Below, one piece after another: positions 25,945 through 34,464 of a stretch of DNA of 64,000 nucleotides (position 1 is the stretch's first letter; every line of letters starts with the position of its first letter). The stretch covers positions 1 through 64,000 of the forward strand of contig NYSS01000152.1 in assembly GCA_002683135.1 (NCBI GenBank), read 5' to 3'. The position numbers and the translations under genes were made by a program. Below the pieces are notes generated by a model, which saw nothing but the letters and a program-made list of their open reading frames with translations, had not been told where the DNA came from and ran no database searches. This DNA comes from Planctomycetota bacterium (GTDB taxonomy: Bacteria; Planctomycetota; GCA-002687715).

Positions 25945-26659
25945 TCCACGCAAGGTCATCGAGGGCGTCTTCGTCGGCGCCTTCGAGCCGCGCGTGGTTG
26001 ATCTCCGGGGCGCTTACCTGGACCGTCTGGATACGGAGGGCCCCGGATTCCTGGAGGTCCATCTCGCGGGGCTCCCGCGGAAGGTCGGGCGAGGACTGGT
26101 TCAGGCCGGCGTGACCACCTTCGCCGGAGGCATCGTGGACCTCTCGGCGTGGCGTGTCTGTGATCTCCTCGCGGCTGACTTGCTGCTGCGGGTGCCGGAG
26201 GGGGGTGGGTTGGTGGAGCAGCTCTACTTTCAGGGCGATGCGGAGGAGCGCCGGATGATCCTGAGGTCGTTACCTTTCCGGGCACCCAGTCCGGAGGTCC
26301 TGCGGCTGATGGAGGAGGCCCATCGAACGAATGACGAGGTCATCTTCGAGTCCGGCAACCTGGACTCCGATCTCGCAGCACGCGCCCTCGACGCCGCCGC
26401 GTTCAACCGGGTGGTGCTCAAGTGTGCGTTCCTCGAGGAACCGAAGGAGCGGCTGTTCGGCTGGGAGGGACGGGGCAACGATGCCCTGTCGATGATGTTG
26501 TTCGATTTTGTGTGTGAGCGGGAGGCCGCAGGCCGTCCTGCGTGGCCTGATACGGCTGCTTTGTGTCGGCTCGCTCCGCAGTCTCTTCGCCACAGGGCGA
26601 AGGAAGAGGGGGATCCTGCTCTACGGGCGTCGCTGCAGCGGCTTCTCGACGCCATTTGA
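25931..26659 (+). CDS. eboA: EboA-domain protein
   Basis: 242 residues from a GTG at 25931 overlapping the eboB stop by 14 bases. The helical sequence has the EboA pattern: a leucine-rich N-terminal half, the LRSLPFRAPSPEVLRL turn, AHRTNDEVIFES, AFNRVVLKCAFLE and the FDFVCEREAAGRP near the C-terminus. EboA has no known enzymatic activity. The order here is eboB-eboA; no eboC, eboD, eboE or eboF gene follows within the window, so the pair seems separated from the complete operon. Confidence 0.8.
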   Translation: MNLSDPRKVIEGVFVGAFEPRVVDLRGAYLDRLDTEGPGFLEVHLAGLPRKVGRGLVQAGVTTFAGGIVDLSAWRVCDLLAADLLLRVPEGGGLVEQLYFQGDAEERRMILRSLPFRAPSPEVLRLMEEAHRTNDEVIFESGNLDSDLAARALDAAAFNRVVLKCAFLEEPKERLFGWEGRGNDALSMMLFDFVCEREAAGRPAWPDTAALCRLAPQSLRHRAKEEGDPALRASLQRLLDAI

Positions 26660-26750
26660 GTGGATTTTGCCGGCCTGTCCCCCGTACCATGGGCACGACG
26701 TTTCGCCCCTCATCCACCGTTTTCAGCTTCCCATTCCCGGGGAGGAGTCC

Positions 26751-27683
26751 ATGCGCATTATCTACTCGTTGGTTTTCTTCGCGGTCGCCATGTTCCCCGT
26801 TCATGGGCAGGTCGTGATTAATGAGTTCAACGCGGGCACCCCGGATTTCGTCGAGATTCGCAACCTGTCGCTCACGCAGACGGTCAACGTTGGCGGGTAC
26901 ACCGTCGAGAGTTACCAGTCGAGTGGCGGCACGCCGGCGTTCGAGGGCTCGTACACCCTGCCGGCGAGCATCATGCTCGGGCCGCGCGAGGAGTTCGTTC
27001 TCGAGGAGAACGGGACTGCGGGAGCGCCGACGGCCTCGTTTACCTGCGGCGTCCGGACGGGCTACAACTACAACTGGACGAACACGCGCAATATCATTCT
27101 CATCCTTCGTGACTCCTCGAACCAGCCCCTCGACTACGTCTATCGCAATGCCTCGGGCGGAGCGAGCGGCGCGCCTAACCTTCCCGCCGGCCTCACCTGG
27201 TCGGGGTCCTTCAACGCTTCGGGGAACGCGTGTTCTCGGCTGACGGACGTTGACAACAACTCGGCCAACGACTGGACCGCCAGCTCCGCCGCGTCGGCCT
27301 GCTCTGACAACCCCGGCCAGACGGCGCTACCCCCTCCGCCGCCTCCGGTGCAGCTCTTGCTGACGACCACGGGGGTGGGTGACATCATCGCGTCCGTTCA
27401 GACGACGCCCGCGCTCTCCAACGGAGAGTTCTGGAACCTGGTCTCGTTCCAGAACAACGGCGGTAACGGGCCGTTGTTCGGCATCGGCCTCGACGCGTTG
27501 CCCCAGATCGCGTCGCCGACGGGTTCGATCTTTCACGATTACCTCAACTCCAGCGGATTGTGGTCATTCAATGGCCCGCCGGGGAGTGTGATGGCTGGGC
27601 TGTATGTGGAGGTCGTCACCGTCGTCGTCAATCCGTCGACCGCTCAGGTCGTCTGGTCCAACGCCCTCCCCATGACCTTCTGA
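26751..27683 (+). CDS. secreted lamin-tail-domain protein
   Basis: 310 residues from ATG 26751, with GGAGGAG just upstream. A signal peptide (MRIIYSLVFFAVAMFPVHG) is followed by a lamin tail domain (about 20-185: VVINEFNAGTPDFVEIRNLS, then PREEFVLEENG and SRLTDVDNNSANDW). A proline run (residues about 200-207) leads to a C-terminal beta-rich module ending VVWSNALPMTF. Similar C-terminal modules ending in a serine-asparagine motif occur on planctomycete extracellular proteins. It may bind surface or matrix components. It stands alone between eboA and a lipoprotein-like gene. Confidence 0.82.
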   Translation: MRIIYSLVFFAVAMFPVHGQVVINEFNAGTPDFVEIRNLSLTQTVNVGGYTVESYQSSGGTPAFEGSYTLPASIMLGPREEFVLEENGTAGAPTASFTCGVRTGYNYNWTNTRNIILILRDSSNQPLDYVYRNASGGASGAPNLPAGLTWSGSFNASGNACSRLTDVDNNSANDWTASSAASACSDNPGQTALPPPPPPVQLLLTTTGVGDIIASVQTTPALSNGEFWNLVSFQNNGGNGPLFGIGLDALPQIASPTGSIFHDYLNSSGLWSFNGPPGSVMAGLYVEVVTVVVNPSTAQVVWSNALPMTF

Positions 27684-27775
27684 CCGCGGCGCGCATCGGC
27701 GCCATCAGACGCGTCATCGCTCGTCTCCTGCCGGCGGTTCGTGGGGCCCCTGCGCGCTGAACGGGGCCGCTCCGG

Positions 27776-27804
27776 TTGCGAGGGGTGCGGGCGGCCGATA
27801 GCAT
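27776..27804 (+). promoter_or_regulatory. candidate promoter of the lipoprotein operon
   Basis: TTGCGA (27776-27781), 17-base spacer, TAGCAT (27799-27804), 25 bases before ATG 27830. The best spaced example of the TAGVATSC-like motif in this window. Confidence 0.5.
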
Positions 27805-27829
27805 CCGGGTGACCTGGGAGGGGCTATTC

Positions 27830-28909
27830 ATGCGACTCGTCCGGACCGCGTTGCTTGTCGTCCTGGCTCTCAGCTTCGGCTGCAAGGGCACTGAGGCTTA
27901 CCTGTCGGATCTCTACACCGCGACTGAGCCCGACGGCACCTCTAAGATCGATGTCTATGATGCCGACATCCTCATCCATGAGGCGCTCGTCGGGATCATG
28001 GATCAGGAGGTGCTGACGGTTTCCCAGATGGGGCGCGCCGCGCACCACTGCGGGCGCATCGGTCGCAAGAACAGGTCGGCGCTCCTGCGGGCGGATTCCG
28101 TCTCGTTGTTGGCGCACCTCGCGCTGCGCTACCCGCTCCCGGCGTTGTCCGAGTCCTTCAGCGACGACAAGCCCGTCGATCGCTTCGCGACCGACGCCAT
28201 CAATGCCTTCGACGCCGCGTTGAAACCCCTGGAGACCGAGCACCGGATCGCTGGTCTCAGCCACCCCGACCGGATCGTGGCGGAGGAGAACTGGGTCGCG
28301 CTGAAGGAGCTGACCGGCGAACGGTTCCCTCTTGAGCCGGGGGTCTGGGAGCGCTGGTGGGAGGAAAACCGGGAGCGCTTGGTGGCGCGCGCGCAAGCGG
28401 ACGGCCGCGCGCCGCTGCGGACGTTGGCGTATTTGCGCTACGGATCGCTGCCGAGCACCCGCGCGGTCCTCGGTTACCTCTCGACTCGCCTTGTGGTGTC
28501 GGACCTCCCTGATCTGCGGGAGCTCATGCGAGTCGCGCATGTCCGATTGGCGCGGCTCGTCGCCGAGTACGGCATCGCTCGCGGGTTGCGCGACGAATCG
28601 CCGGCCGTGCGGGCGGAGGCCTCTCGCGCGGCCCGGCGGGTCCTCGCCGCGGGCTTCGGCGAGGAGCTCACCGACTCGCTCGCTCGGGAAGTGGACCCGG
28701 TGGCCAAGGTCCAACTTCTGCAGACCCTTGAGTGGTATCCGAGCCGGATGGCCCTGGAGCTTTGCCTCGCGGCGCTATCTGACACAGACCGCTCCGTGTC
28801 GATGACATCACGCGATGTGCTGACGCGGCTGGTCGGGAGGGACTTCGGGGACCAACCCGCGGCTTGGATGGTGTGGTGGGAGCGAGAGGGCAAGACCCGC
28901 TGGCCATGA
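27830..28909 (+). CDS. putative lipoprotein with HEAT-like helical repeats
   Basis: 359 residues from ATG 27830. The N-terminus (MRLVRTALLVVLALSFGC) has a hydrophobic helix ending at a cysteine; the lipobox is imperfect because Phe sits at -2. The body is alpha-helical with HEAT-like pairs (RDESPAVRAEASRAARRVLA, then DPVAKVQLLQTLEW and LAALSDTDRSVSMTSRDVLT). Such repeats usually bind proteins. No catalytic motif is seen. It starts an operon with DUF366 and flippase-like genes (ATGA overlaps). Confidence 0.7.
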   Translation: MRLVRTALLVVLALSFGCKGTEAYLSDLYTATEPDGTSKIDVYDADILIHEALVGIMDQEVLTVSQMGRAAHHCGRIGRKNRSALLRADSVSLLAHLALRYPLPALSESFSDDKPVDRFATDAINAFDAALKPLETEHRIAGLSHPDRIVAEENWVALKELTGERFPLEPGVWERWWEENRERLVARAQADGRAPLRTLAYLRYGSLPSTRAVLGYLSTRLVVSDLPDLRELMRVAHVRLARLVAEYGIARGLRDESPAVRAEASRAARRVLAAGFGEELTDSLAREVDPVAKVQLLQTLEWYPSRMALELCLAALSDTDRSVSMTSRDVLTRLVGRDFGDQPAAWMVWWEREGKTRWP

Positions 28910-29481
28910 CAACGTTGAAGACGCTGGTCGCGTTGGAACCCCGGCTCGACTATGACGGGACCCAACTCCGCCCCCATTTCATCCGTGGACACTTCGGGCT
29001 CCGTGGCGACGCCGCCGTTGCGTTTCGCGGCGCGTGCCACGTCGAAGGGGAGGCCTTGGTCGACCTCGCTGACCGCGAGGCGGGCTTGCACATCCATTCC
29101 CGAGACATGGTCCATCTGTTGGTTGAGCTGTTCGGCCGTCCGTTGCCGCACGTGGTCATGCTCCAGCGTTTGTTGACCTGCCTCGTGGCCGATCGCGTCC
29201 GGGGGGAGTTGAGCTCGGACGGCGCCAGAGCGGTGCGGCGCTCCGGGGACGATGTCTTTGTGGGAGACGGCAAGCTCACGGTGAGCATCGCCACCGTTTC
29301 GGCCGTATCTGGCTTAATCCACCTGGGGGTGAACATCGACGACCGTGACACCCCCGTGGCGACCGCTGCCCTCGATCCGTTGGGGATCGGGGTGGATGGC
29401 TTTGCGCGGGGTGTGCTCGACGACCTCCTCTCCGAGTTGGGCGGTATGGATGACGCGTTGAGCAAGGTCCAGCCGCGATGA
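28906..29481 (+). CDS. DUF366 family protein
   Basis: 191 residues with the DUF366 pattern from start to end: YDGTQLRPHFIRGHFG, GACHVEGEALVDL, SRDMVHLLVELFG, then the RRSGDDVFVGDGKLTVSIAT block and LIHLGVNID. The family is better known in archaea and some bacteria and has no established function; conserved His, Asp and Arg residues suggest an enzyme or nucleotide binder. ATG 28906 overlaps the previous stop (ATGA), and an ATGA overlap also joins it to the membrane protein that follows. Confidence 0.88.
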   Translation: MTTLKTLVALEPRLDYDGTQLRPHFIRGHFGLRGDAAVAFRGACHVEGEALVDLADREAGLHIHSRDMVHLLVELFGRPLPHVVMLQRLLTCLVADRVRGELSSDGARAVRRSGDDVFVGDGKLTVSIATVSAVSGLIHLGVNIDDRDTPVATAALDPLGIGVDGFARGVLDDLLSELGGMDDALSKVQPR

Positions 29482-30824
29482 CGAGTCCACCGCCGGCTAC
29501 CGATCCGCCGCCCTGGTGGCGGCGTCATCTGGTCGCCGTGCTCAAGGTCCTCGTGGGCGGGGGCATCCTGTGGTTCATCGCCGGGCAGATGACCATTGAC
29601 GACGAGGTCCGAACGGCCGGGAGGGTGGTCAAGGGCCGAGAGCTGGAGATCGCGGGAGAGGTGCGGGTCAGGACAGACGCGGGCGAGCTCGCCGGCCCCT
29701 GGAACCTGGCAGATTCTCCTGTGATACGCCGCCGCGGTGATCGCTGGCGTGTCGACGGGCAGGAGGGGGACGCCCTCGTCTTCGATGGTGCCGTGTCCCT
29801 CGTCGTCGATGGCCTCAGGGAGTCGGTCCTGCTGAGCGACGTAGCGATGGCGGAGGGTGGGGAAGAAGACGGTTGGGTGGAGCAGACGTTAGATGTCCGC
29901 GAAGGGCTCGCGACGATTTATGGTCGCATCACCGCGGGCCAGTACCTGCTCGCGATGTTGTGCATCCTCGGGATGTACCTCTGCGGCATCAAGCGGTGGC
30001 AGATCCTGCTGCGAGCGCAGGGCATTCCCGTGACCTTCTTCGAGTCCATGCGATTCACGTTCATCGGGTTTTTCTTCAATAACGTCGTGCCGGGCATGAC
30101 GGGCGGAGACGTGGTGAAGGCCGTGATGATCGCCCGAGCGCACAAGGGCCGAGGCCCTGATGCGGTCAGCACGGTGATCGTCGATCGCGTCGTCGGGCTT
30201 CTCGTCCTCGCCGGGTTGGCGGCGGTCGTTCTGCTCTTTGCGCTGGACACCTACGGGACCATCGCCCGGTGGGTGTTTCTGATGCTGGCGTGCGCGGCGG
30301 CGCTGATGTTCTTCTTCTTGTCTCGGCGTGTGCGCAAGTGGTTGCGCATCGACCGCTTGCTCAAGCGCCTGCCGGGATCGGACGCGCTGCAACGGCTCGA
30401 CCAGGCCTTCCTGCTGTATCGATCGAAGGGGAAGGAGATGGCGCTCTGCGTCGCCATCTCCCTGGTCTCGCACATGTTCAATATCGCGAGCGTGTGGATC
30501 CTGGGTGTCGGGCTGGGTGTCGACGCGGCCCATGGCCTGTCGGAGCCCGTCTTGCTTACGTATGTCGTCGTTGTCCCGATCATCATGATCGTCGCTGCGG
30601 TGCCGGCGCTGCCGGGGGGCTGGGGCATAGGCGAAGCAGCGTTCGGCTACTTCTTCCGCACCGTTGGTATCCACAATCTGTCGCTGAGCGTCGGCCTCTC
30701 CGTCCTCCACCGCTTCTCGATGCTGCTGTGGAGCCTCCTGGGCGGTGTTTTCCTGTTTCTGTCGCGGCGGGAAGCCCGCGAAGCCATGCGCGAAGCAGGG
30801 TCCATGGAGCCGTCTGGCTCCTGA
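29478..30824 (+). CDS. flippase-like membrane protein (UPF0104 / AglD-like)
   Basis: 448 residues. One TM helix, then an extracytoplasmic beta-rich insert (about 40-145), followed by the lysylphosphatidylglycerol-synthetase-like flippase region with the motifs FIGFFFNNVVPGMTGGDVVK, IVDRVVGLL and PALPGGWGIGEAAFGYFF. Members move or help transfer lipid-linked compounds. The soluble insert between TM1 and TM2 is not usual for the family. It has a short charged tail after the last TM. Lipid substrate unknown. Confidence 0.85.
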   Translation: MTSPPPATDPPPWWRRHLVAVLKVLVGGGILWFIAGQMTIDDEVRTAGRVVKGRELEIAGEVRVRTDAGELAGPWNLADSPVIRRRGDRWRVDGQEGDALVFDGAVSLVVDGLRESVLLSDVAMAEGGEEDGWVEQTLDVREGLATIYGRITAGQYLLAMLCILGMYLCGIKRWQILLRAQGIPVTFFESMRFTFIGFFFNNVVPGMTGGDVVKAVMIARAHKGRGPDAVSTVIVDRVVGLLVLAGLAAVVLLFALDTYGTIARWVFLMLACAAALMFFFLSRRVRKWLRIDRLLKRLPGSDALQRLDQAFLLYRSKGKEMALCVAISLVSHMFNIASVWILGVGLGVDAAHGLSEPVLLTYVVVVPIIMIVAAVPALPGGWGIGEAAFGYFFRTVGIHNLSLSVGLSVLHRFSMLLWSLLGGVFLFLSRREAREAMREAGSMEPSGS

Positions 30825-30847
30825 ACGTACAAGAGCGGAGCCCCCTC

Positions 30848-31753
30848 ATGTCCCTCCTCGTCACCGGGTCCATGGCCCTCGATACGATCACGACACCTCA
30901 CGGCACCCGGGAGGCTGTCCTCGGCGGCGCCGCCAGCTTTTTCTCCGTCGGGGCGCGCCACTTCACCGATGTCCGCTTGGTCGCCGTGATCGGTGATGAC
31001 TTTCCGGACGAGCATGTCGCCATGCTGCGCGACCGGGGTATCGATATTGAGGGGCTGGAGCGGCGTGCCGGGGCGAAGACCTTTCGGTGGACGGGCCGTT
31101 ATGCGGGACGGATGGACGTCGCGGAGACACTCGATACGCAGCTCAACGTCCTGGGTGAATTCAAGCCCACCCTCCCGGGCAAGTTTACGGACACTCCGTT
31201 CGCGTTCCTGGCGAACGGAGACCCGGTGACGCAAGCCTGGGTGCGCGACCAGCTCAGTCCCAACGCGTTCGTCTTTCTCGACACGATGAACTTCTGGATT
31301 GAGGGCTCACGTGATGCGCTCTTGGAGGCCATTCGCAAGGTGAATGGCGTGGTCATGAACGATGACGAGGCGCGGGCCCTCGGGGGTAGCGACAACCTCA
31401 TCGCTTCGGTGAACCGCATCGCCGATATGGGAGTCTCCACCTTGGTCGTGAAGAAGGGCGAGCATGGCGCCATCCTGATGAAGGACGGTGAGCTGTTCGC
31501 GCTGCCCGCCTATCCCTTGGAGGCGGTTTTTGATCCCACAGGGGCCGGCGACACCTTCGCGTCGGGGTTCATGGGGGCGGTGGCGGAGTCGGGGGACACC
31601 ACCTTCCAGGGGCTCAAGCGCGCCCTGGCGTACGGCACCGTCGTGGCGTCATTCACGGTGGAGGGATTCGGACTTGAGCGTCTGCTGGAGATCGATCGTG
31701 AGGAGATCGACCGAAGGTTGGAGGTATTTCTCAAATTCACCGGCTGGGAGTAG
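30848..31753 (+). CDS. PfkB-family sugar kinase
   Basis: 301 residues from ATG 30848. The N-terminal GGAASFFSVGARHF block and the C-terminal DPTGAGDTFASGF signature (229-241), with the GAGD anion hole (232-235) and catalytic Asp235, place it in the ribokinase/PfkB family. The VGSMALD-like start (VTGSMALDTI) is also typical. It phosphorylates a sugar or nucleoside with ATP in the cytoplasm; adenosine or fructose-type substrates cannot be told apart. It lies 23 bases after the flippase-like gene. Confidence 0.9.
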   Translation: MSLLVTGSMALDTITTPHGTREAVLGGAASFFSVGARHFTDVRLVAVIGDDFPDEHVAMLRDRGIDIEGLERRAGAKTFRWTGRYAGRMDVAETLDTQLNVLGEFKPTLPGKFTDTPFAFLANGDPVTQAWVRDQLSPNAFVFLDTMNFWIEGSRDALLEAIRKVNGVVMNDDEARALGGSDNLIASVNRIADMGVSTLVVKKGEHGAILMKDGELFALPAYPLEAVFDPTGAGDTFASGFMGAVAESGDTTFQGLKRALAYGTVVASFTVEGFGLERLLEIDREEIDRRLEVFLKFTGWE

Positions 31754-31859
31754 TTGTCCTCGCTGAGGGTTCCCCCCCTTCGCCTCACCGCGGCCCGTTG
31801 GTATTGTCCGGCCGAATCTCTTGCGCCTACCGCGTTGAGCGGGAACCGGGGCCGACCTT

Positions 31860-32516
31860 GTGTCTGTGCCCCCAAACCACAACACACAGGAAATGAGCGA
31901 ACTCGACGGCACTACTCTGACCACGATCAAGAGCCCTGGCCCAAGCCCGCAAGGACTTAGCTGGGATGGTGAGAACCTCTGGGTCGCGGATAAGGACGAA
32001 CGGAAGATCTTCAAAGTGAATCCGGAGGATGGGGCCCAGCTGTTCAGCATCGCCTTCGATGGCGAGCTGGCGGGCACCGCCTGGGATGGCACGCACGTGT
32101 GGCAGGCGGACAGAACGTCACGGACAATCTCGCGTATCGACCCGGAAACCGGCTCCATCGAGCTGTCGATCCCGGTCGATCTGGCGAATGGTGACGTGTC
32201 CGGCCTGTATCACGAAGACGGGGGGATCTGGTACGGGCTTTCGCGTCTTGGCCAGGCCCGCAAGGTGAAGGATACGGACGGGACGTTCATGAGGGCGTTC
32301 CCGACCCGTCCGGATATCTGCAGCCTCGTCCTCGTCGGCAAGCACCTCTACTACACGGAGCCGAGCGAGCAGGTCATCCACAAGATGGATGCCAACGCTG
32401 GTTCGATTTTGATCTCCTACAAGGTAGGGGGCCGCCCGACCGGGCTAGCGTATGACGGCGAGGCCTTCTGGGTCGCCGACGCCGAGGCTGGAGAGCTGCG
32501 CCGGATCAAGTTCTAA
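31860..32516 (+). CDS. beta-propeller (NHL/glutamine cyclotransferase-like) protein
   Basis: 218 residues of repeating blades, e.g. PQGLSWDGENLWVADKDE, TAWDGTHVWQADRTSRT, and GLAYDGEAFWVADAEAGELRR. The pattern is that of short propeller proteins resembling glutaminyl-peptide cyclotransferase or NHL repeats. No signal peptide is seen, so it is likely cytoplasmic. The start is uncertain: GTG 31860 or ATG 31893, neither with a strong ribosome site. Function unknown, probably ligand or protein binding. Confidence 0.75.
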   Translation: MSVPPNHNTQEMSELDGTTLTTIKSPGPSPQGLSWDGENLWVADKDERKIFKVNPEDGAQLFSIAFDGELAGTAWDGTHVWQADRTSRTISRIDPETGSIELSIPVDLANGDVSGLYHEDGGIWYGLSRLGQARKVKDTDGTFMRAFPTRPDICSLVLVGKHLYYTEPSEQVIHKMDANAGSILISYKVGGRPTGLAYDGEAFWVADAEAGELRRIKF

Positions 32517-32585
32517 GCGCGCGTCCGCGGCCTCTCGTGCGTGCATGTCGGGGCCGGCTCTCACCGAGTCGTGCCCCGCGCATCG

Positions 32586-32999
32586 TCAATCTTCGCTGCG
32601 ACGTTGCCGTTTGATGTCGCCGCGGCGCTTCTTGGCTTCTAGCCTGCGTTGCTTCGACGCCCTCGTTGGCTTCGTGGGCTTGCGCTTTTTCCGTGGCTTC
32701 AACGCGTCCGTGACGAGGTTGCGCAGACGCTCGAGTGCCGCCTCGCGGTTCGCTTTCTGCGTACGCTGGTCGGATGCGACGATGCGGACCCTGCCCTCGC
32801 TGTCGAGCTTGGCCTTGAGGTGAGTGAGCAGCAGCTCTCGAGTCGGGTCCTCAAGTGCAGGGGAATTCGCGATATCCCAGGTGATCTCGATCCGGGTGGC
32901 GACCTTGTTGACGTTCTGGCCGCCGGGGCCCCCGGATGAGGTCGCACGGAAGAGCAGCTCGTCGGCGTGGACCTCGACCCCAGGCGCCAGGTCGATCAC
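32586..32999 (-). CDS. arfB: peptidyl-tRNA hydrolase ArfB (ribosome rescue)
   Basis: 137 residues from GTG 32999, which overlaps the helicase stop as GTGA; the frame is open far upstream but only as a shadow of the helicase tail. The GGQ catalytic motif (26-28) lies in SSGGPGGQNVNKV. The Lys/Arg-rich C-terminal tail (KPRKKRKPTKPTRASKQRRL and beyond) is the part that enters the mRNA channel in ArfB/YaeJ. It releases nascent chains from stalled ribosomes. Coupling to an RNA helicase gene is noteworthy. Confidence 0.9.
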   Translation of the reverse strand: MIDLAPGVEVHADELLFRATSSGGPGGQNVNKVATRIEITWDIANSPALEDPTRELLLTHLKAKLDSEGRVRIVASDQRTQKANREAALERLRNLVTDALKPRKKRKPTKPTRASKQRRLEAKKRRGDIKRQRRSED

Positions 33000-34324
33000 C
33001 GCCGCCGCCTCGAGCCTCCTCCGCCTCGGGGGCCGCCTCCGCCTCGGGGGCCGCCTCCGCCTCGGGGGCCTCCTCCGCCTCGGGGGCCGCCTCCGCCTCG
33101 GGAGTCGCCTCTGCCTCGGGAGTCGCCTCTGCCATTGCTCCTCGTCAGATCTTCGGGCATCAAGGTCGCGCGCCGCTGACCACCAGAGAGGGTCACGCGA
33201 CCGATCTTGATGTCTTCCCCCAGGCGGTCGAGGATGCGGCCGAAAGAGCGACCCTGCGCGGGGATGACGAGGGTGGTCACGCGACCGCTGCGCCCGGCGC
33301 GGGCGGTGCGACCGATGCGATGGACGTAATCCTCGACCTCGAGAGGGACGTCGAAGTTGATCACGTGTCCGACGTGGTCCACGTCGAGGCCGCGGCTCGC
33401 GACGTCGGTCGCGACGAGGATGCGGATGCGCTTCTCTCGAAAGCCGTCCATGACCTGGAAACGCCGGGATTGTTCGAAGTCGCCCGACAGCGCTGCCGCC
33501 GGGAGGTCGCGCCCCCAAAGCTCGCGGTCGATCTCGCCGACCATGCGTCGTGTATTGCAGAAGACGAGGACGGCCTGGTCGTCGTCGCTCTTGATGTCTT
33601 GCTCGAGCAGCCGGAGGAGCACCTCCATTCGATCGATGGGGGTCACGCGTAGCGCCCGCTGATCGATGTTGGCGGCCGTCTTGAGGCCCGCCGCAATCTC
33701 GATGACCTCTGGGTTGTTCAGGAAATGGCCGAGGAGCTTTTGCACTTCCGGCGGATTCGTCGCCGAGAACAGCATGGTCTGTCGTTCCCTAGGCAGGAAC
33801 TCTGCTATGCGCTGCACGTCGTCGATGAAGCCCATATCGAGCATGCGATCAAACTCGTCGAGGACGAGCGCCTCGGCCCACTCGAGGTGCAGCAACCCTT
33901 CGCGGCAGAGGTCGAGGATGCGGCCCGGTGTGCCGACGATGATCTGGCGTCCAGGGATGCGGGAGCGCTGGAAGCGGACCTTCTCGCCGCCGACCAGCAG
34001 CGCCACCTTGAGGCTCCGCGATGTTGCGACCTTCTCGAGGTGCTCCGCGACTTGCTGGGCCAACTCTCGGGTGGGGAGCAGGACGAGGGCCTGGGCAGCG
34101 ATCCGGCTGGAGTCGACGCGTTCGATGAGCGGCAGCCCGAAAGCCATGGTCTTTCCGGTCCCGGTCTGGGCCTTACCGAGGATGTCTCGGCCGAGGAGGC
34201 CGTGCGGGATGGCCTGCTCCTGAATGGGGGTCGGATGCTCAAAGCCCAGGGATCTGAGGGCATCCATCACCTCTTCTGAGAGGCCGAACATGTCGAAGGT
34301 GGAGGTCGTTTCGGATTCGGTCAT
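32996..34324 (-). CDS. DEAD-box RNA helicase with DEFD motif II and RGG tail
   Basis: 442 residues with Q motif (TPIQEQAI), motif I AQTGTGKT (52-59), PTREL (84-88), TPGR (132-135), motif III SAT (187-189) and motif VI HRIGRTARAG. Motif II reads DEFD (156-159) instead of DEAD; the codon is TTT in VLDEFDRMLDMGF. The residues after about 395 are a low-complexity tail of RGGGGP repeats encoded by an 18-base minisatellite, a likely RNA-binding tail. Probable role: RNA remodelling in ribosome biogenesis or mRNA decay. Overlaps arfB. Confidence 0.92.
   Translation of the reverse strand: MTESETTSTFDMFGLSEEVMDALRSLGFEHPTPIQEQAIPHGLLGRDILGKAQTGTGKTMAFGLPLIERVDSSRIAAQALVLLPTRELAQQVAEHLEKVATSRSLKVALLVGGEKVRFQRSRIPGRQIIVGTPGRILDLCREGLLHLEWAEALVLDEFDRMLDMGFIDDVQRIAEFLPRERQTMLFSATNPPEVQKLLGHFLNNPEVIEIAAGLKTAANIDQRALRVTPIDRMEVLLRLLEQDIKSDDDQAVLVFCNTRRMVGEIDRELWGRDLPAAALSGDFEQSRRFQVMDGFREKRIRILVATDVASRGLDVDHVGHVINFDVPLEVEDYVHRIGRTARAGRSGRVTTLVIPAQGRSFGRILDRLGEDIKIGRVTLSGGQRRATLMPEDLTRSNGRGDSRGRGDSRGGGGPRGGGGPRGGGGPRGGGGPRGGGGSRRRR
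33021..33131. repeat. 18-bp minisatellite encoding the helicase RGG tail
   Basis: The heptamer CCTCGGG recurs at 33024, 33042, 33060, 33078, 33096 and 33114, exactly 18 bases apart, giving six tandem units (R-G-G-G-G-P in the minus-strand protein). The last two read from the left to right carry substitutions that give Asp-Ser in place of Gly-Pro. Copy number may vary between strains. Confidence 0.9.
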
Positions 34325-34441
34325 CCGGCTTCTTATACGACCGCCGTCGCAACAACCAAAGCCTGGGTTCCAGCAATCAGGGCCCCAAGTCCTTCACAAT
34401 CCACGGTTTCCGCGCCAGTCGTGCCCTCCGCGCCGCGTTGA

Positions 34442-34460
34442 TAGGATGCCGGTCAGGAGA
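34442..34460 (+). promoter_or_regulatory. candidate -10 element and ribosome site of the NYN-LOTUS gene
   Basis: TAGGAT (34442-34447) of the recurring TAGVATSC-like motif, then AGGAGA (34455-34460) four bases before ATG 34465. The implied 5' leader is very short. Confidence 0.4.
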
Positions 34461-34464
34461 CCCT

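Noticed and set aside
33021-33131. Tandem repeat as a CRISPR array
   Set aside because: Units are contiguous at 18 bases without spacers and lie inside a coding frame.
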